Below are positions 1-5,761 of a stretch of 5,796 nucleotides of DNA, in pieces. A model generated the notes under the pieces. The model saw nothing but the letters and a program-made list of their open reading frames with translations, was not told the origin of the DNA and made no database searches. Each line of letters opens with the position of its first letter. Positions within the stretch are counted from its first letter, which is position 1. Origin of the DNA: an uncultured Micavibrio sp. (GTDB lineage: Bacteria > Pseudomonadota > Alphaproteobacteria > Micavibrionales > UBA1664). The translations under genes and the position numbers were made by a program. The stretch lies in contig CALBME010000207.1 in NCBI GenBank assembly GCA_937896295.1, positions 1 through 5,796 of the forward strand, written 5' to 3'.

Positions 1-240
1 CGGCCAGCCGAGCCGCTCGGCCGCCGCCCGCGCGGTGGCGGCATCGGTGACGGGAATGCTCCCGGGCGTGTCGAGGCCGATCCGGCGGGCGAGCGCCAGC
101 GTCTCAGCCTTGACCTTGGCGAAACAGTCTCCGCTGTCCAGCAAGACCTCGACGACGTAGCGCTCCACGCGGGGGCGCGGCGCGCGGAGCGACTTGACCG
201 GCGAGAAGCCGAAAGCGCGAAGGACGACATCATTTCTTTC
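1..240 (-). CDS. Unidentified protein fragment, open at the left edge, no credible start
   Basis: I do not recognise this product with confidence. The minus frame is open from a TAA at 283-285 down to base 1, with no ATG or GTG; only a TTG at 277-279 could start it. From about 240 leftwards the codons are strongly GC-ending and read as real protein, including ERYVVEVLLDSG, then AKVKAETLALARRIGLDTPG, then TDAATARAAAERLGWP. The last two blocks resemble the pre-grasp and early ATP-binding part of ATP-grasp ligases (KxxTLxLAxxxGxxxP, then xAAExLGxP). A SPOR-like repeat is an alternative reading. GC is about 74% over 1-220 by hand count, much higher than what follows. The missing start and the composition step suggest the 5' part of this gene lies elsewhere and was joined here, naturally or by misassembly. 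Confidence 0.45.
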
Positions 241-253
241 TTCGGCATGGTGA

Positions 254-292
254 ACCTGGCAATTGGTTTGTCTGGACAAACCTTAGCCAGGT
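254..292. repeat. Long interrupted hairpin (two nested perfect stems)
   Basis: ACCTGGC (254-260) pairs with GCCAGGT (286-292), and inside it GGTTTGTC (265-272) pairs perfectly with GACAAACC (275-282) around a 2-nt turn. The stems are separated by AATT on one side and TTA on the other. That gives 15 base pairs in total with one small internal loop. It lies in the AT-richer, apparently non-coding stretch between the unidentified fragment and the damaged end of chpT. It could be a transcript hairpin or a dyad-symmetric operator; the sequence alone does not decide. Confidence 0.6.
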
Positions 293-318
293 CAGAGGCT
301 TCTGGCAATGATTTTTTT
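286..318 (+). terminator. Possible plus-strand terminator that competes with the neighbouring hairpin
   Basis: GCCAG (286-290) can pair with CTGGC (302-306), and a run of seven T (312-318) follows after AATGA. The same GCCAG is also the closing stem of the larger hairpin at 254-292, so the two folds exclude each other. The pairing is possible because CTGGCAAT occurs twice (256-263 and 302-309). That is the arrangement of an attenuator. However, the stem is only five pairs, the T-run is offset by five bases, and no plus-strand gene ending here is established, so this is a weak call. Confidence 0.25.
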
Positions 319-354
319 CAAAATCGACATCACCGTCGCTGATGCTTGTTGTTT

Positions 355-915
355 TTACTCGTGGAAGCGGTTGATTCTGCTCATGTGAGCAGGCACTGCA
401 GGCCGACGCGCGCGTGAGCAGGATTTCGAGGCGGCGCTGAAGTCGGGCGACATCCTGCACGAGCCCGCGTCGCTGGTCACGCTGACCGTGCCGCCGCGGA
501 TCAGAACTTCGCGCGCGAACAGCATGGCGTTAAAGAGAACTTTGAAGAAACCGGGGTTAAGGTCTTCATCTGGAACGGCATTCATCAGGTCCCATTCCAT
601 CTTTACCTTGTCGGATTCAATGTATTGCTGGAACGCCTCGTAAATCATTTTGCCGGTGACCAGGGCTTCCGACCCGCCCGCGCCATAGCACAGACGAAAC
701 GCCTGAAGCCGTACCGATGCCTGACGCGCCGAATGGTTGAGCAGGCCCATCGAGTCCTGAAGGCCGTCGGCGCCCAGTTCGCCCAAAAGTTCGACGCCGT
801 TGGAAATGGCGGCCACGGGGCTGACCAGATCGTGGCAGATGCGCGAACACAAAAGTTCGACCGCGCGGATGGGCAGGTCGATATCGGGCGTGAAGTCGGC
901 GGGGATGTCGGTCAT
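355..915 (-). CDS. chpT: Histidine phosphotransferase ChpT, C-terminal half lost or replaced
   Basis: ChpT passes phosphate from the hybrid kinase CckA to the cell-cycle regulators CtrA and CpdR in the alphaproteobacterial cytoplasm. The frame is 186 aa. Residues 21-40 carry the dimerisation/phosphotransfer helix LLCSRICHDLVSPVAAISNG with the phospho-accepting His28, followed by the second helix. Residues 120-146 give the start of the ATPase-like C-terminal domain, ending in RGGTVSV. From memory, Caulobacter ChpT has about 75-80 further residues after this point. Here only 40 remain, and they are Ser/Arg/Cys-rich with no resemblance to the family. The native gene therefore probably ends at about 478 and the rest of the frame is foreign or out of frame. 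The start at 915 is supported by GAAAGG (923-928) seven bases upstream. It lies 30 nt after the mutase stop, apparently as the last gene of the cluster. Confidence 0.85.
   Translation of the reverse strand: MTDIPADFTPDIDLPIRAVELLCSRICHDLVSPVAAISNGVELLGELGADGLQDSMGLLNHSARQASVRLQAFRLCYGAGGSEALVTGKMIYEAFQQYIESDKVKMEWDLMNAVPDEDLNPGFFKVLFNAMLFAREVLIRGGTVSVTSDAGSCRMSPDFSAASKSCSRARRPAVPAHMSRINRFHE
379..390. repeat. Short inverted repeat at the left edge of the 389-478 block
   Basis: GCTCA (379-383) and TGAGC (386-390) form an inverted repeat around TG. The 9-mer GTGAGCAGG also occurs twice in direct orientation, at 385-393 and 414-422. Composition changes here from about 46% GC (221-380) to about 70% (381-500) by hand count. 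With the similar inverted repeat at 475-487 it brackets the block that appears to read on the opposite strand to chpT. Confidence 0.45.
389..478 (+). other. Block with a coding-like plus-strand frame, possible displaced gene fragment
   Basis: After a TGA at 386-388 the plus frame stays open and, from about 413, reads REQDFEAALKSGDILHEPAS followed by LVTLTV. It has balanced composition and GC-rich third positions. The chpT frame on the opposite strand over the same bases is rich in Ser, Cys and Arg and resembles an antisense reading. I do not recognise the plus-strand peptide, and no start or stop pair frames it. It may be a piece of another gene placed here by rearrangement or misassembly, or simply a fortuitous open frame opposite a diverged chpT tail. 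Confidence 0.25.
475..487. repeat. Short inverted repeat where ChpT similarity stops
   Basis: GGTCA (475-479), CGC, TGACC (483-487). It sits exactly where the ChpT-like protein sequence (ending in GGTVSV, last codon at about 478) stops looking like ChpT. Short inverted repeats at junctions are typical of fold-back chimeras from multiple-displacement amplification, but a five-base stem also occurs often by chance. Confidence 0.35.
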
Positions 916-945
916 GGACGGGCCTTTCGTAAATGCCCGCCCAGT

Positions 946-2355
946 TTAATGATTATTTTCAGCCGGTAAACTGAGTTGTTCTTTGGCCAGCGCTTCTTCA
1001 AGCCGGGCGGTCAGGAGCGCCAGAACGTCCGGGGTCTGCGCCTCTATCCGTGCGACCATGGCGGGCTGAGTGTTGCTGGGCCGGATCAGCAGCCAGCCTT
1101 TCGGTCCGTCGAGGCGGATGCCGTCAATATCGGAGAGGGTATAGCCCTGACCTTCAAAAGCGGCCAGAAGATGGGCTTTCAGGCGGTCGGCGACGGCGAA
1201 TTTACGATCATCCGCGACTTCGAACCGGATTTCAGGGGTGCCAAGGCGCGACGGCAGATGGGCCAGGCGGTCCGAAAGCTGTGCATCGCCCGAACCGACG
1301 ATGTTGAGTAATCGCACCGCGCAGTAAAGCGCGTCGTCAAAGCCGTAATATTTATCGGCAAAAAAGATGTGACCGGACAGTTCACCGGCCAACGGCGACC
1401 CGGTTTCGGCCATCTTGGATTTGACCAGCGCGTGGCCGGTGCGCGACATCAAGGGCGTGCCGCCCAGACGCTCGATTTCCGCAAACAGGGCGCCGGAGCA
1501 TTTGACGTCTCCGATGATGGTGGCGCCGGGCTGCGCCGCGATCACCTCGGCTGCGTACAGGGCCAGCAGCATGTCGCAGCGGATAATGGTGCCGTTATTG
1601 TCGATGGCGCCGATGCGGTCGCCGTCCCCGTCGAAGGCGATGCCCAGATCCGCGCCGACCTCTTTCATCTTGGCCTGCAGCTGGACCATGTTTTTATCGA
1701 CGGTGGGGTCGGGGTGGTGGTTGGGGAAGGTGCCGTCAATATCGCCAAACAGTACGGTATGTGTGCCGGGCAGTTTTTTGACCAGTTGCTGCAGTACCTC
1801 GCCGGCAGACCCGTTGCCGCCGTCCCAGACAACGTTGAGCGCGCGGCCGGGCGCAAAGTCCTGCATCAGGCGCGCGAGATAGGCATTGCGCACATCAACC
1901 TGCGAAAATTTACCCAGGGCGGGCGCGATATCGTAATCGCCGTCCGCGCATTGCCTGCCCAACGCCTGTACGGCGGCGCCGAAGAAAGGCTTTTTCTTCA
2001 GGCTCATCTTGAAGCCGTTGTAATCGGACGGATTGTGCGATCCCGTGACCATGATCGACGCATCGGCGTTCAAATGGTGGGATGCGAAATGCGACATCGG
2101 TGTGGGGCCGATGCCGATGGAAATCACATCGCACCCGGTTTCGCGCAGGCCCTGTACCAGTCTTTCCTGCATGCCGGGGGACGAGAGGCGCCCGTCATAA
2201 CCGACCACGACATTCTGTCCCCCTGCGCGGCGCACAACCGTGCCGAAGCCGAGGCCGATATTATATGCATCCGCCGTTTCGAGCGTCTGGCCTACAACAC
2301 CGCGGATATCGTATTCGCGTAAAATGGATGGATTGAATTTATGCGGCTGCGGCAT
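946..2355 (-). CDS. Phosphomannomutase/phosphoglucomutase (alpha-D-phosphohexomutase family)
   Basis: This cytoplasmic enzyme interconverts mannose or glucose 6-phosphate and 1-phosphate, feeding GDP-mannose and UDP-glucose synthesis. The protein is 469 aa, the usual length for AlgC/ManB-type bacterial PMM/PGM. All four family landmarks are present: the catalytic phosphoserine loop TGSHNP (104-109, Ser106), the metal-binding loop DGDGDR (242-247), the sugar-specificity loop GELSGH (324-329), and the phosphate-binding loop RPSNTQP (425-431). The N-terminus has the typical LREYDIRG (12-19). The frame is open upstream to 2496, but those 47 residues lie over galU and look non-native, so I choose ATG 2353-2355. 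This overlaps the galU end by 17 nt and has GGA five bases upstream. The overlap implies translational coupling to galU, which uses its glucose 1-phosphate product. Sequence alone does not settle mannose versus glucose preference; AlgC-like dual use is likely. Confidence 0.93.
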   Translation of the reverse strand: MPQPHKFNPSILREYDIRGVVGQTLETADAYNIGLGFGTVVRRAGGQNVVVGYDGRLSSPGMQERLVQGLRETGCDVISIGIGPTPMSHFASHHLNADASIMVTGSHNPSDYNGFKMSLKKKPFFGAAVQALGRQCADGDYDIAPALGKFSQVDVRNAYLARLMQDFAPGRALNVVWDGGNGSAGEVLQQLVKKLPGTHTVLFGDIDGTFPNHHPDPTVDKNMVQLQAKMKEVGADLGIAFDGDGDRIGAIDNNGTIIRCDMLLALYAAEVIAAQPGATIIGDVKCSGALFAEIERLGGTPLMSRTGHALVKSKMAETGSPLAGELSGHIFFADKYYGFDDALYCAVRLLNIVGSGDAQLSDRLAHLPSRLGTPEIRFEVADDRKFAVADRLKAHLLAAFEGQGYTLSDIDGIRLDGPKGWLLIRPSNTQPAMVARIEAQTPDVLALLTARLEEALAKEQLSLPAENNH

Positions 2356-3268
2356 CTTTGTCCGGGGCAGGGCGTTTGATGGTTGCGTATTTTTCCATGA
2401 TAGCGCGCATCTGATCGGCGAATTCCGGATCGGCGAGGGCGAAGGCGATGTTCGCTTCGATAAAGCCGGTATGATGGCCGCAGTCGAAATAGTCATCCTT
2501 GAGAAGCATGGATGTGAATTTCTGCGACTGCATGAGGGTCAGCATGGCGTCCGTCAGCTGAATTTCGCCGCCCGAACCCTCTTTCTGGTTTTCAAGGATT
2601 TTGAAAATTTCAGGCTGCAGGATATAGCGTCCGATGATGGACAGGGTCGATGGCGCGTCCGCGATTTTTGGTTTTTCCACCATGGATCGTATCGCCGTGA
2701 TGTCGGCACCGGCGTCTGCCACATCAAGAATACCGTATTTCGATACATCTTCCCGCGCGACATGGGCGGATGCGATGATGTTGCCGCCTTCCTTGTTATA
2801 AACGTCCATCATCTGCGCGGTGCAGCCTTTGCCCTGCGGCGATAAGACCATGACGTCGGGCAAAAGAAGGGCGAAGGGCTCATCGCCCAGAATTTTGCTG
2901 GCGCACCACACGGCGTGTCCCAGACCTTTGGGGTTTTGCTGCAGTATCGAGGAAAAAAAGCCGGATTCGAGATTTGAATTGCGTACTTTTTCCAGCAGAT
3001 GCGTTTTGTTTTTTTCTTTAAGCGCTATCACCAGTTCCGGCTGGTATTCGAAATGTTCCGTTACCAGTGTCTTGCCCCGGCCCGAGACAAAAATGAATTC
3101 CTCGATCCCGGCTTCGCGGGCCTCTTCCACCGCGCGCTGGATCAGCGGACGGTCGACGAGGGGGAGCATTTCCTTGGGCATGACTTTGGTTGCGGGCAGG
3201 AAGCGCGTGCCAAGTCCTGCCACGGGAAAGACGGCCTTGCGGATAGGGCGTTTAAGGTCGCTGGTCAT
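2339..3268 (-). CDS. galU: UTP-glucose-1-phosphate uridylyltransferase (UDP-glucose pyrophosphorylase)
   Basis: GalU makes UDP-glucose and pyrophosphate from UTP and glucose 1-phosphate in the cytoplasm, supplying lipopolysaccharide, capsule and other glucosyl transfers. The protein is 309 aa, normal for bacterial GalU. The nucleotide-binding signature is at residues 17-28 (AGLGTRFLPATK), followed by PKEMLPLVDRP (31-41). Further family blocks are GLGHAV (105-110), LLPDV (125-129; the second Asp common in this motif is Val here), VEKP (197-200, with the active-site Lys199), GEIQLTD (234-240) and DCGHHTGF (272-279), where many homologues have DCGSKxGY. The frame is open to TTG 3304, but similarity starts just after ATG 3266-3268, which I choose although no clear Shine-Dalgarno precedes it. 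The gene follows the 57-codon gene after 81 nt and overlaps the mutase start, so the two enzymes form a direct route from glucose 6-phosphate to UDP-glucose. Confidence 0.95.
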   Translation of the reverse strand: MTSDLKRPIRKAVFPVAGLGTRFLPATKVMPKEMLPLVDRPLIQRAVEEAREAGIEEFIFVSGRGKTLVTEHFEYQPELVIALKEKNKTHLLEKVRNSNLESGFFSSILQQNPKGLGHAVWCASKILGDEPFALLLPDVMVLSPQGKGCTAQMMDVYNKEGGNIIASAHVAREDVSKYGILDVADAGADITAIRSMVEKPKIADAPSTLSIIGRYILQPEIFKILENQKEGSGGEIQLTDAMLTLMQSQKFTSMLLKDDYFDCGHHTGFIEANIAFALADPEFADQMRAIMEKYATIKRPAPDKDAAAA

Positions 3269-3275
3269 GCGCGGC

Positions 3276-3304
3276 ACTATGGTTGGAAAAGGGCAAAAAC
3301 ACAA
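3276..3304 (-). promoter_or_regulatory. Weak candidate promoter before galU
   Basis: On the minus strand TTGTGT (3304-3299) and CATAGT (3281-3276) are separated by 17 nt and match the sigma-70-type boxes at three and four of six positions. A transcript would start near 3269, directly at the galU ATG, giving a leaderless message. That would fit the absence of a Shine-Dalgarno. The match is weak, and the 81-nt gap may simply be read through from mipZ. I see no terminator in this gap. Confidence 0.25.
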
Positions 3305-3349
3305 GCCAAACTGCCTGTGAGGGGCGGTTTTATACCGGTTTTTCAGGGC

Positions 3350-3523
3350 TTACGGCCCGCAGGGATCGGCGGGTTTAGAGGCAGAGGCGTCCGTCAGCTG
3401 GGGCGTTTGCGCATTTTCCTTCGGAGATGCGGGAATGTCGACCAGCGGGTAAGGCGCGCAGGCGGCGAAACCCTCCAGCGTGGCCTTTACCAGCTTCGCG
3501 AACAGATCGTTTAAAGACATCAT
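3350..3523 (-). CDS. Small hypothetical protein between mipZ and galU (57 aa)
   Basis: I do not recognise this protein. ATG 3521-3523 (or the adjacent ATG 3518-3520) opens a 57-codon frame ending in TAA at 3350-3352. Codon use matches its neighbours. Residues 3-20 (SLNDLFAKLVKATLEGFA) form a plausible amphipathic helix. Residues 21-35 are ACAPYPLVDIPASPK, and the rest is a Pro/Ala/Ser/Thr/Gln-rich, probably disordered tail ending PADPCGP. There are two cysteines (22 and 55), no convincing signal peptide and no membrane segment. It starts 18 nt after the mipZ stop on the same strand and fills what would otherwise be a 270-nt gap. A candidate promoter (3530-3559) would start transcription almost at the ATG. 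A small partner of a neighbour or an unrelated small protein are both possible; the reading frame is better supported than any function. Confidence 0.6.
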   Translation of the reverse strand: MMSLNDLFAKLVKATLEGFAACAPYPLVDIPASPKENAQTPQLTDASASKPADPCGP

Positions 3524-3529
3524 ATACGG

Positions 3530-3559
3530 CTTATAAAATGTCTAACCGCGTTTTGTCGA
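3530..3559 (-). promoter_or_regulatory. Candidate internal promoter for the small gene and galU
   Basis: On the minus strand TCGACA (3559-3554) and TATAAG (3535-3530), each matching the sigma-70-type consensus at five of six positions, are separated by 18 nt. The -35 lies inside the last codons of mipZ. The expected start of transcription is about 3523-3524, that is, at the ATG of the small gene, which has no clear Shine-Dalgarno. A leaderless transcript is therefore a reasonable inference. It would allow galU, the mutase and chpT to be expressed independently of mipZ. Confidence 0.4.
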
Positions 3560-4459
3560 ATTCTGTGTTTGTTGCATTGCGCTCGCGGCCGCGTCCCGCT
3601 TGCGGCGCATCAGGGCGATGCGCATGTCTTCAGGCACGATGGCGTGGACCAGATAGCGGACTTCCTGGCGTGCGGCCAGCTGCGATGCGCTGAGGCCCTT
3701 GCCGGTTTCGGCGCCGTCCATATCCAGCAGGGTCAGGCCCTTTGAAAACATTTCACGGAAAACAAGCCGCTCGGTAAAGCCGGGGATGTACTGAAAATTC
3801 AGGCGGCCGCTCAGATCCTGCAAAAGGGTTTCGATGTCCTTTTTGCTTTTCATGTTCAGGGGGCTTACGCGGTTGCGCATAACGATCCAGCGCATGGGCA
3901 GGTTGAGTTCTTTTTTCCGGCTTTCCCGCACCTGCATGACGTGGCGGGCATAGACGCTTGGTCCGCGCACCGCGCCCGTCTCGGGGTCGATGTCCGCGAT
4001 GAGGTCGAGATCGAGCATGGAATCGTTGACCGGGGTCACCAGCGTGTCGGCAAAACGATGGGCCAGGCGGTTGAGATGGTTATCGGCCCCCGGTGTGTCG
4101 ATGACGACGAAATCGTTGTTGCGGGTCAGATCTTCCAGCGCGGCAAAGAAATGGGACGATTCATCATCCATGCGTTCCTTCAGGGTCGGTGCCAGTGACT
4201 GCATCACGCCCAGATGACGCGGGACGGGCGTACCCTTGTCGCGCTGAATATTGCCGTAGTAACGGTTGGCGATATAGCGGCTGAAGGTGCCCTGACGCGC
4301 GTCCAGATCGATGGTGCCGACGCGGTATCCCATACGTAGAAGGGCCACGACAGCGTGCATCGCGGCGGTCGATTTTCCGCAGCCGCCCTTCTCGTTGCCA
4401 AAAACGACGATATGCCCCACAGTGATACTGGTCTGATTAGCCGGTTCCATGACATGCAT
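3542..4459 (-). CDS. mipZ: Division-plane positioning ATPase MipZ (ParA/MinD superfamily)
   Basis: In Caulobacter MipZ forms bipolar gradients from the ParB-parS complexes and blocks FtsZ polymerisation away from midcell. The 305-aa protein matches MipZ along its length. The deviant Walker A is at 22-31 (NEKGGCGKST, signature Lys24, Lys29), the Walker A' DLDARQ at 51-56 and the Walker B VIDTPG at 119-124. These are followed by MipZ-type blocks: RLAHRFADTLVTPVNDS (131-147), IDPETG (157-162), MRNRVSPLN (194-202), FREMFSKGLTLLD (234-246) and LAARQEVRYL (261-270). A tail rich in Arg, Lys and Ala (284-305, starting MRRKRD) makes it longer than the roughly 270-residue Caulobacter protein. ATG 4457-4459 is chosen because AGGG (4464-4467) lies four bases upstream; ATG 4450 is the alternative. 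No parB is in the window. It heads the minus-strand cluster and is divergent from the aminopeptidase gene only 21 nt away. Confidence 0.92.
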   Translation of the reverse strand: MHVMEPANQTSITVGHIVVFGNEKGGCGKSTAAMHAVVALLRMGYRVGTIDLDARQGTFSRYIANRYYGNIQRDKGTPVPRHLGVMQSLAPTLKERMDDESSHFFAALEDLTRNNDFVVIDTPGADNHLNRLAHRFADTLVTPVNDSMLDLDLIADIDPETGAVRGPSVYARHVMQVRESRKKELNLPMRWIVMRNRVSPLNMKSKKDIETLLQDLSGRLNFQYIPGFTERLVFREMFSKGLTLLDMDGAETGKGLSASQLAARQEVRYLVHAIVPEDMRIALMRRKRDAAASAMQQTQNSTKRG

Positions 4460-4480
4460 ACTGCCCTGAGAGATTGAAAA
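4460..4480. promoter_or_regulatory. 21-nt divergent start region with back-to-back ribosome binding sites
   Basis: These 21 bases separate the mipZ ATG (minus) from the aminopeptidase ATG (plus, 4481). They hold a minus-strand AGGG (4464-4467) four bases before mipZ and a plus-strand GAGAG (4468-4472) eight bases before the aminopeptidase. The two sites abut exactly. There is no room for promoters between the genes, so each gene's promoter should lie in the other's coding sequence, or the true mipZ start is further in. A plus-strand CATACT (4457-4462) could be a -10 box but has no good -35. Confidence 0.55.
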
Positions 4481-5761
4481 ATGCCAGAGAAACGCCTTGC
4501 TGCCATGCGCGATGCCATGATCCGGCTTGGTCTGGACGCCTTCATCATTCCTTATGCCGATGCCTTCCAGAGCCGTAACCGCGCGGCGGAGGGGTCGGAC
4601 CGCCTCAGGTACATGACCGGATTCCGCGGCTCGGCGGGGTCAGCCGTCATTACGCAGGACGCGGCGGCGGTCTTTGTCGACTCGCGCTATACCATTTCGG
4701 CCCGCACCCAGATTGATACAGGCCTGTATGAAATCGTGGATGAGGCGGGGGGCATGAAGCCCGAGGTATGGGCGAAGGCGCACCTTAAGTCCGGGCAGGC
4801 GCTGGGGTATGATCCGTACCTGCATACGAAGGCAGACATAGACGCCATGGCCAAGGTCGTCACGCTGGAGCCCGCCACGGCCAACCCGGTCGATATGGTC
4901 TGGGGCGACAAGGGTTTGACCCGGTACAAGGCCGTTGCCCACGACATAAAATATGCAGGCCGCAGCGTTGGCGACAAGCTGGACGATATTTCAAAAGCGG
5001 TGCGTGAAGCCGGGCGCGAAGCCGTTGCGATCACCCGCCCGGACTCGGTGTCATGGCTTTTGAACCTGCGCGTGCCTGAGCTGCCCATCGTACCGGTGGT
5101 GCATGGATATGTTTTGCTGGATGCCGTGGCGGCGCACGCGACCCTGTTTACTGATGTCGATCTGTCATCGCCTGCCATTACCGCGTCTTTCGGCAACCGC
5201 GTGACCGTGCGGGCGCTTGCCGATGTGCACGCCGCACTTGCGCAGCCGGTGCGGACGTCATGGATGATCGATGACTGGAATACGCCATCGGCGTTCCGCG
5301 AGGGGCTTGAGAAGGCCGGCGCGACCGTTACGCATGCCATGGATCCGGTGACATGGCCCAAGGCGTGCAAGAATGCGATAGAACAGGACGGTATTCGCGC
5401 CAGCCATATCCGCGACGGCGTGAGTCTTGTCAAAATCCTGTATGCGGTCGATACAGGCAAGGGGCTTACCGAGCGGGATATCGAGAAACTGGTCCTCGAT
5501 ATCCGGGCGCAGGAACCCACCTGTTTTACGCGTTCTTTCGATCCCATCGTGGGGTTCAATGAAAACGGCGCGTTCGTTCACGGACAGGTACCCGATGACC
5601 AGGTGAAAACCATCGAGGGCGATGGCCTGCTGCTGATCGACAGCGGCGGCCAGTATCTTGACGGTACAACGGATGTTACGCGCACGCTGGCCATCGGTAT
5701 TCCGCCGCGCGATATGAAGCGCGCGTTTACGACCGTGATGCGCGGGCACATAAACTTAGCG
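4481..5761 (+). CDS. Xaa-Pro aminopeptidase (M24B, three-domain type), C-terminus cut off
   Basis: The enzyme removes an N-terminal residue that precedes proline, probably in the cytoplasm since no signal peptide is seen. There are 427 native codons. Residues 4-130 form a creatinase/prolidase-like N-domain (RLRYMTGFRGSAGSAVI at 41-57, VDSRYT at 66-71). Residues 150-290 form a second such domain (ITRPDSVSWLLNLR, 184-197). The pita-bread catalytic domain begins at about 296 (KNAIEQDGIRASHIRDG). Catalytic-domain landmarks are the conserved His367 in GAFVHGQV and the first two metal ligands, Asp387 and Asp398, in DSGGQYLDGTTDVTRT. The order matches the ~600-aa XPNPEP1-like family rather than E. 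coli PepP. About 170 residues, with the remaining His, Glu and Glu metal ligands, are missing because real sequence stops at 5761. The frame runs on into the adapter as RSEEHTSELQS, which is not protein. ATG 4481 has GAGAG eight bases upstream. Confidence 0.93.

Noticed and set aside
265..282. GGTTTGTC/GACAAACC dyad as a GntR-type (PdhR/LldR) operator
   Set aside because: It resembles such dyads only loosely: spacing and core do not match TGGT-n3-ACCA, and no regulator or target gene is nearby.
1..342. Plus-strand frame open from base 1 to the TGA at 340-342
   Set aside because: In the GC-rich part the minus frame has much better codon use and protein character. The plus frame is Arg/Gly/Ala-rich with no recognisable motif.
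230..460. 76-codon minus-strand frame across the patchwork
   Set aside because: No similarity to the ChpT C-terminus, crosses composition steps, and has no ribosome site or codon bias. It does not repair chpT by a simple frameshift.
1369..2322. 317-codon plus-strand open frame
   Set aside because: It lies wholly opposite the mutase, which has every family motif. The plus frame shows no recognisable domain and arises from GC-rich antisense codons.
2356..2496. 47-residue N-terminal extension of the mutase
   Set aside because: It overlaps galU coding sequence, is Ser/Pro/Arg-rich like an out-of-frame reading, and family similarity begins just after ATG 2355.
3331..3360. GGGC/GCCC hairpin at the stop of the small gene as a terminator
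   Set aside because: On the minus strand the stem (GGGC-CGTAA-GCCC) is followed by TGAAAAA, not a T-run, and it includes the stop codon. It would not terminate the cluster.
4687..5559. 290-codon minus-strand open frame, Ser/Thr/Arg-rich
   Set aside because: Antisense shadow of the aminopeptidase, whose plus frame carries family motifs and a ribosome site.
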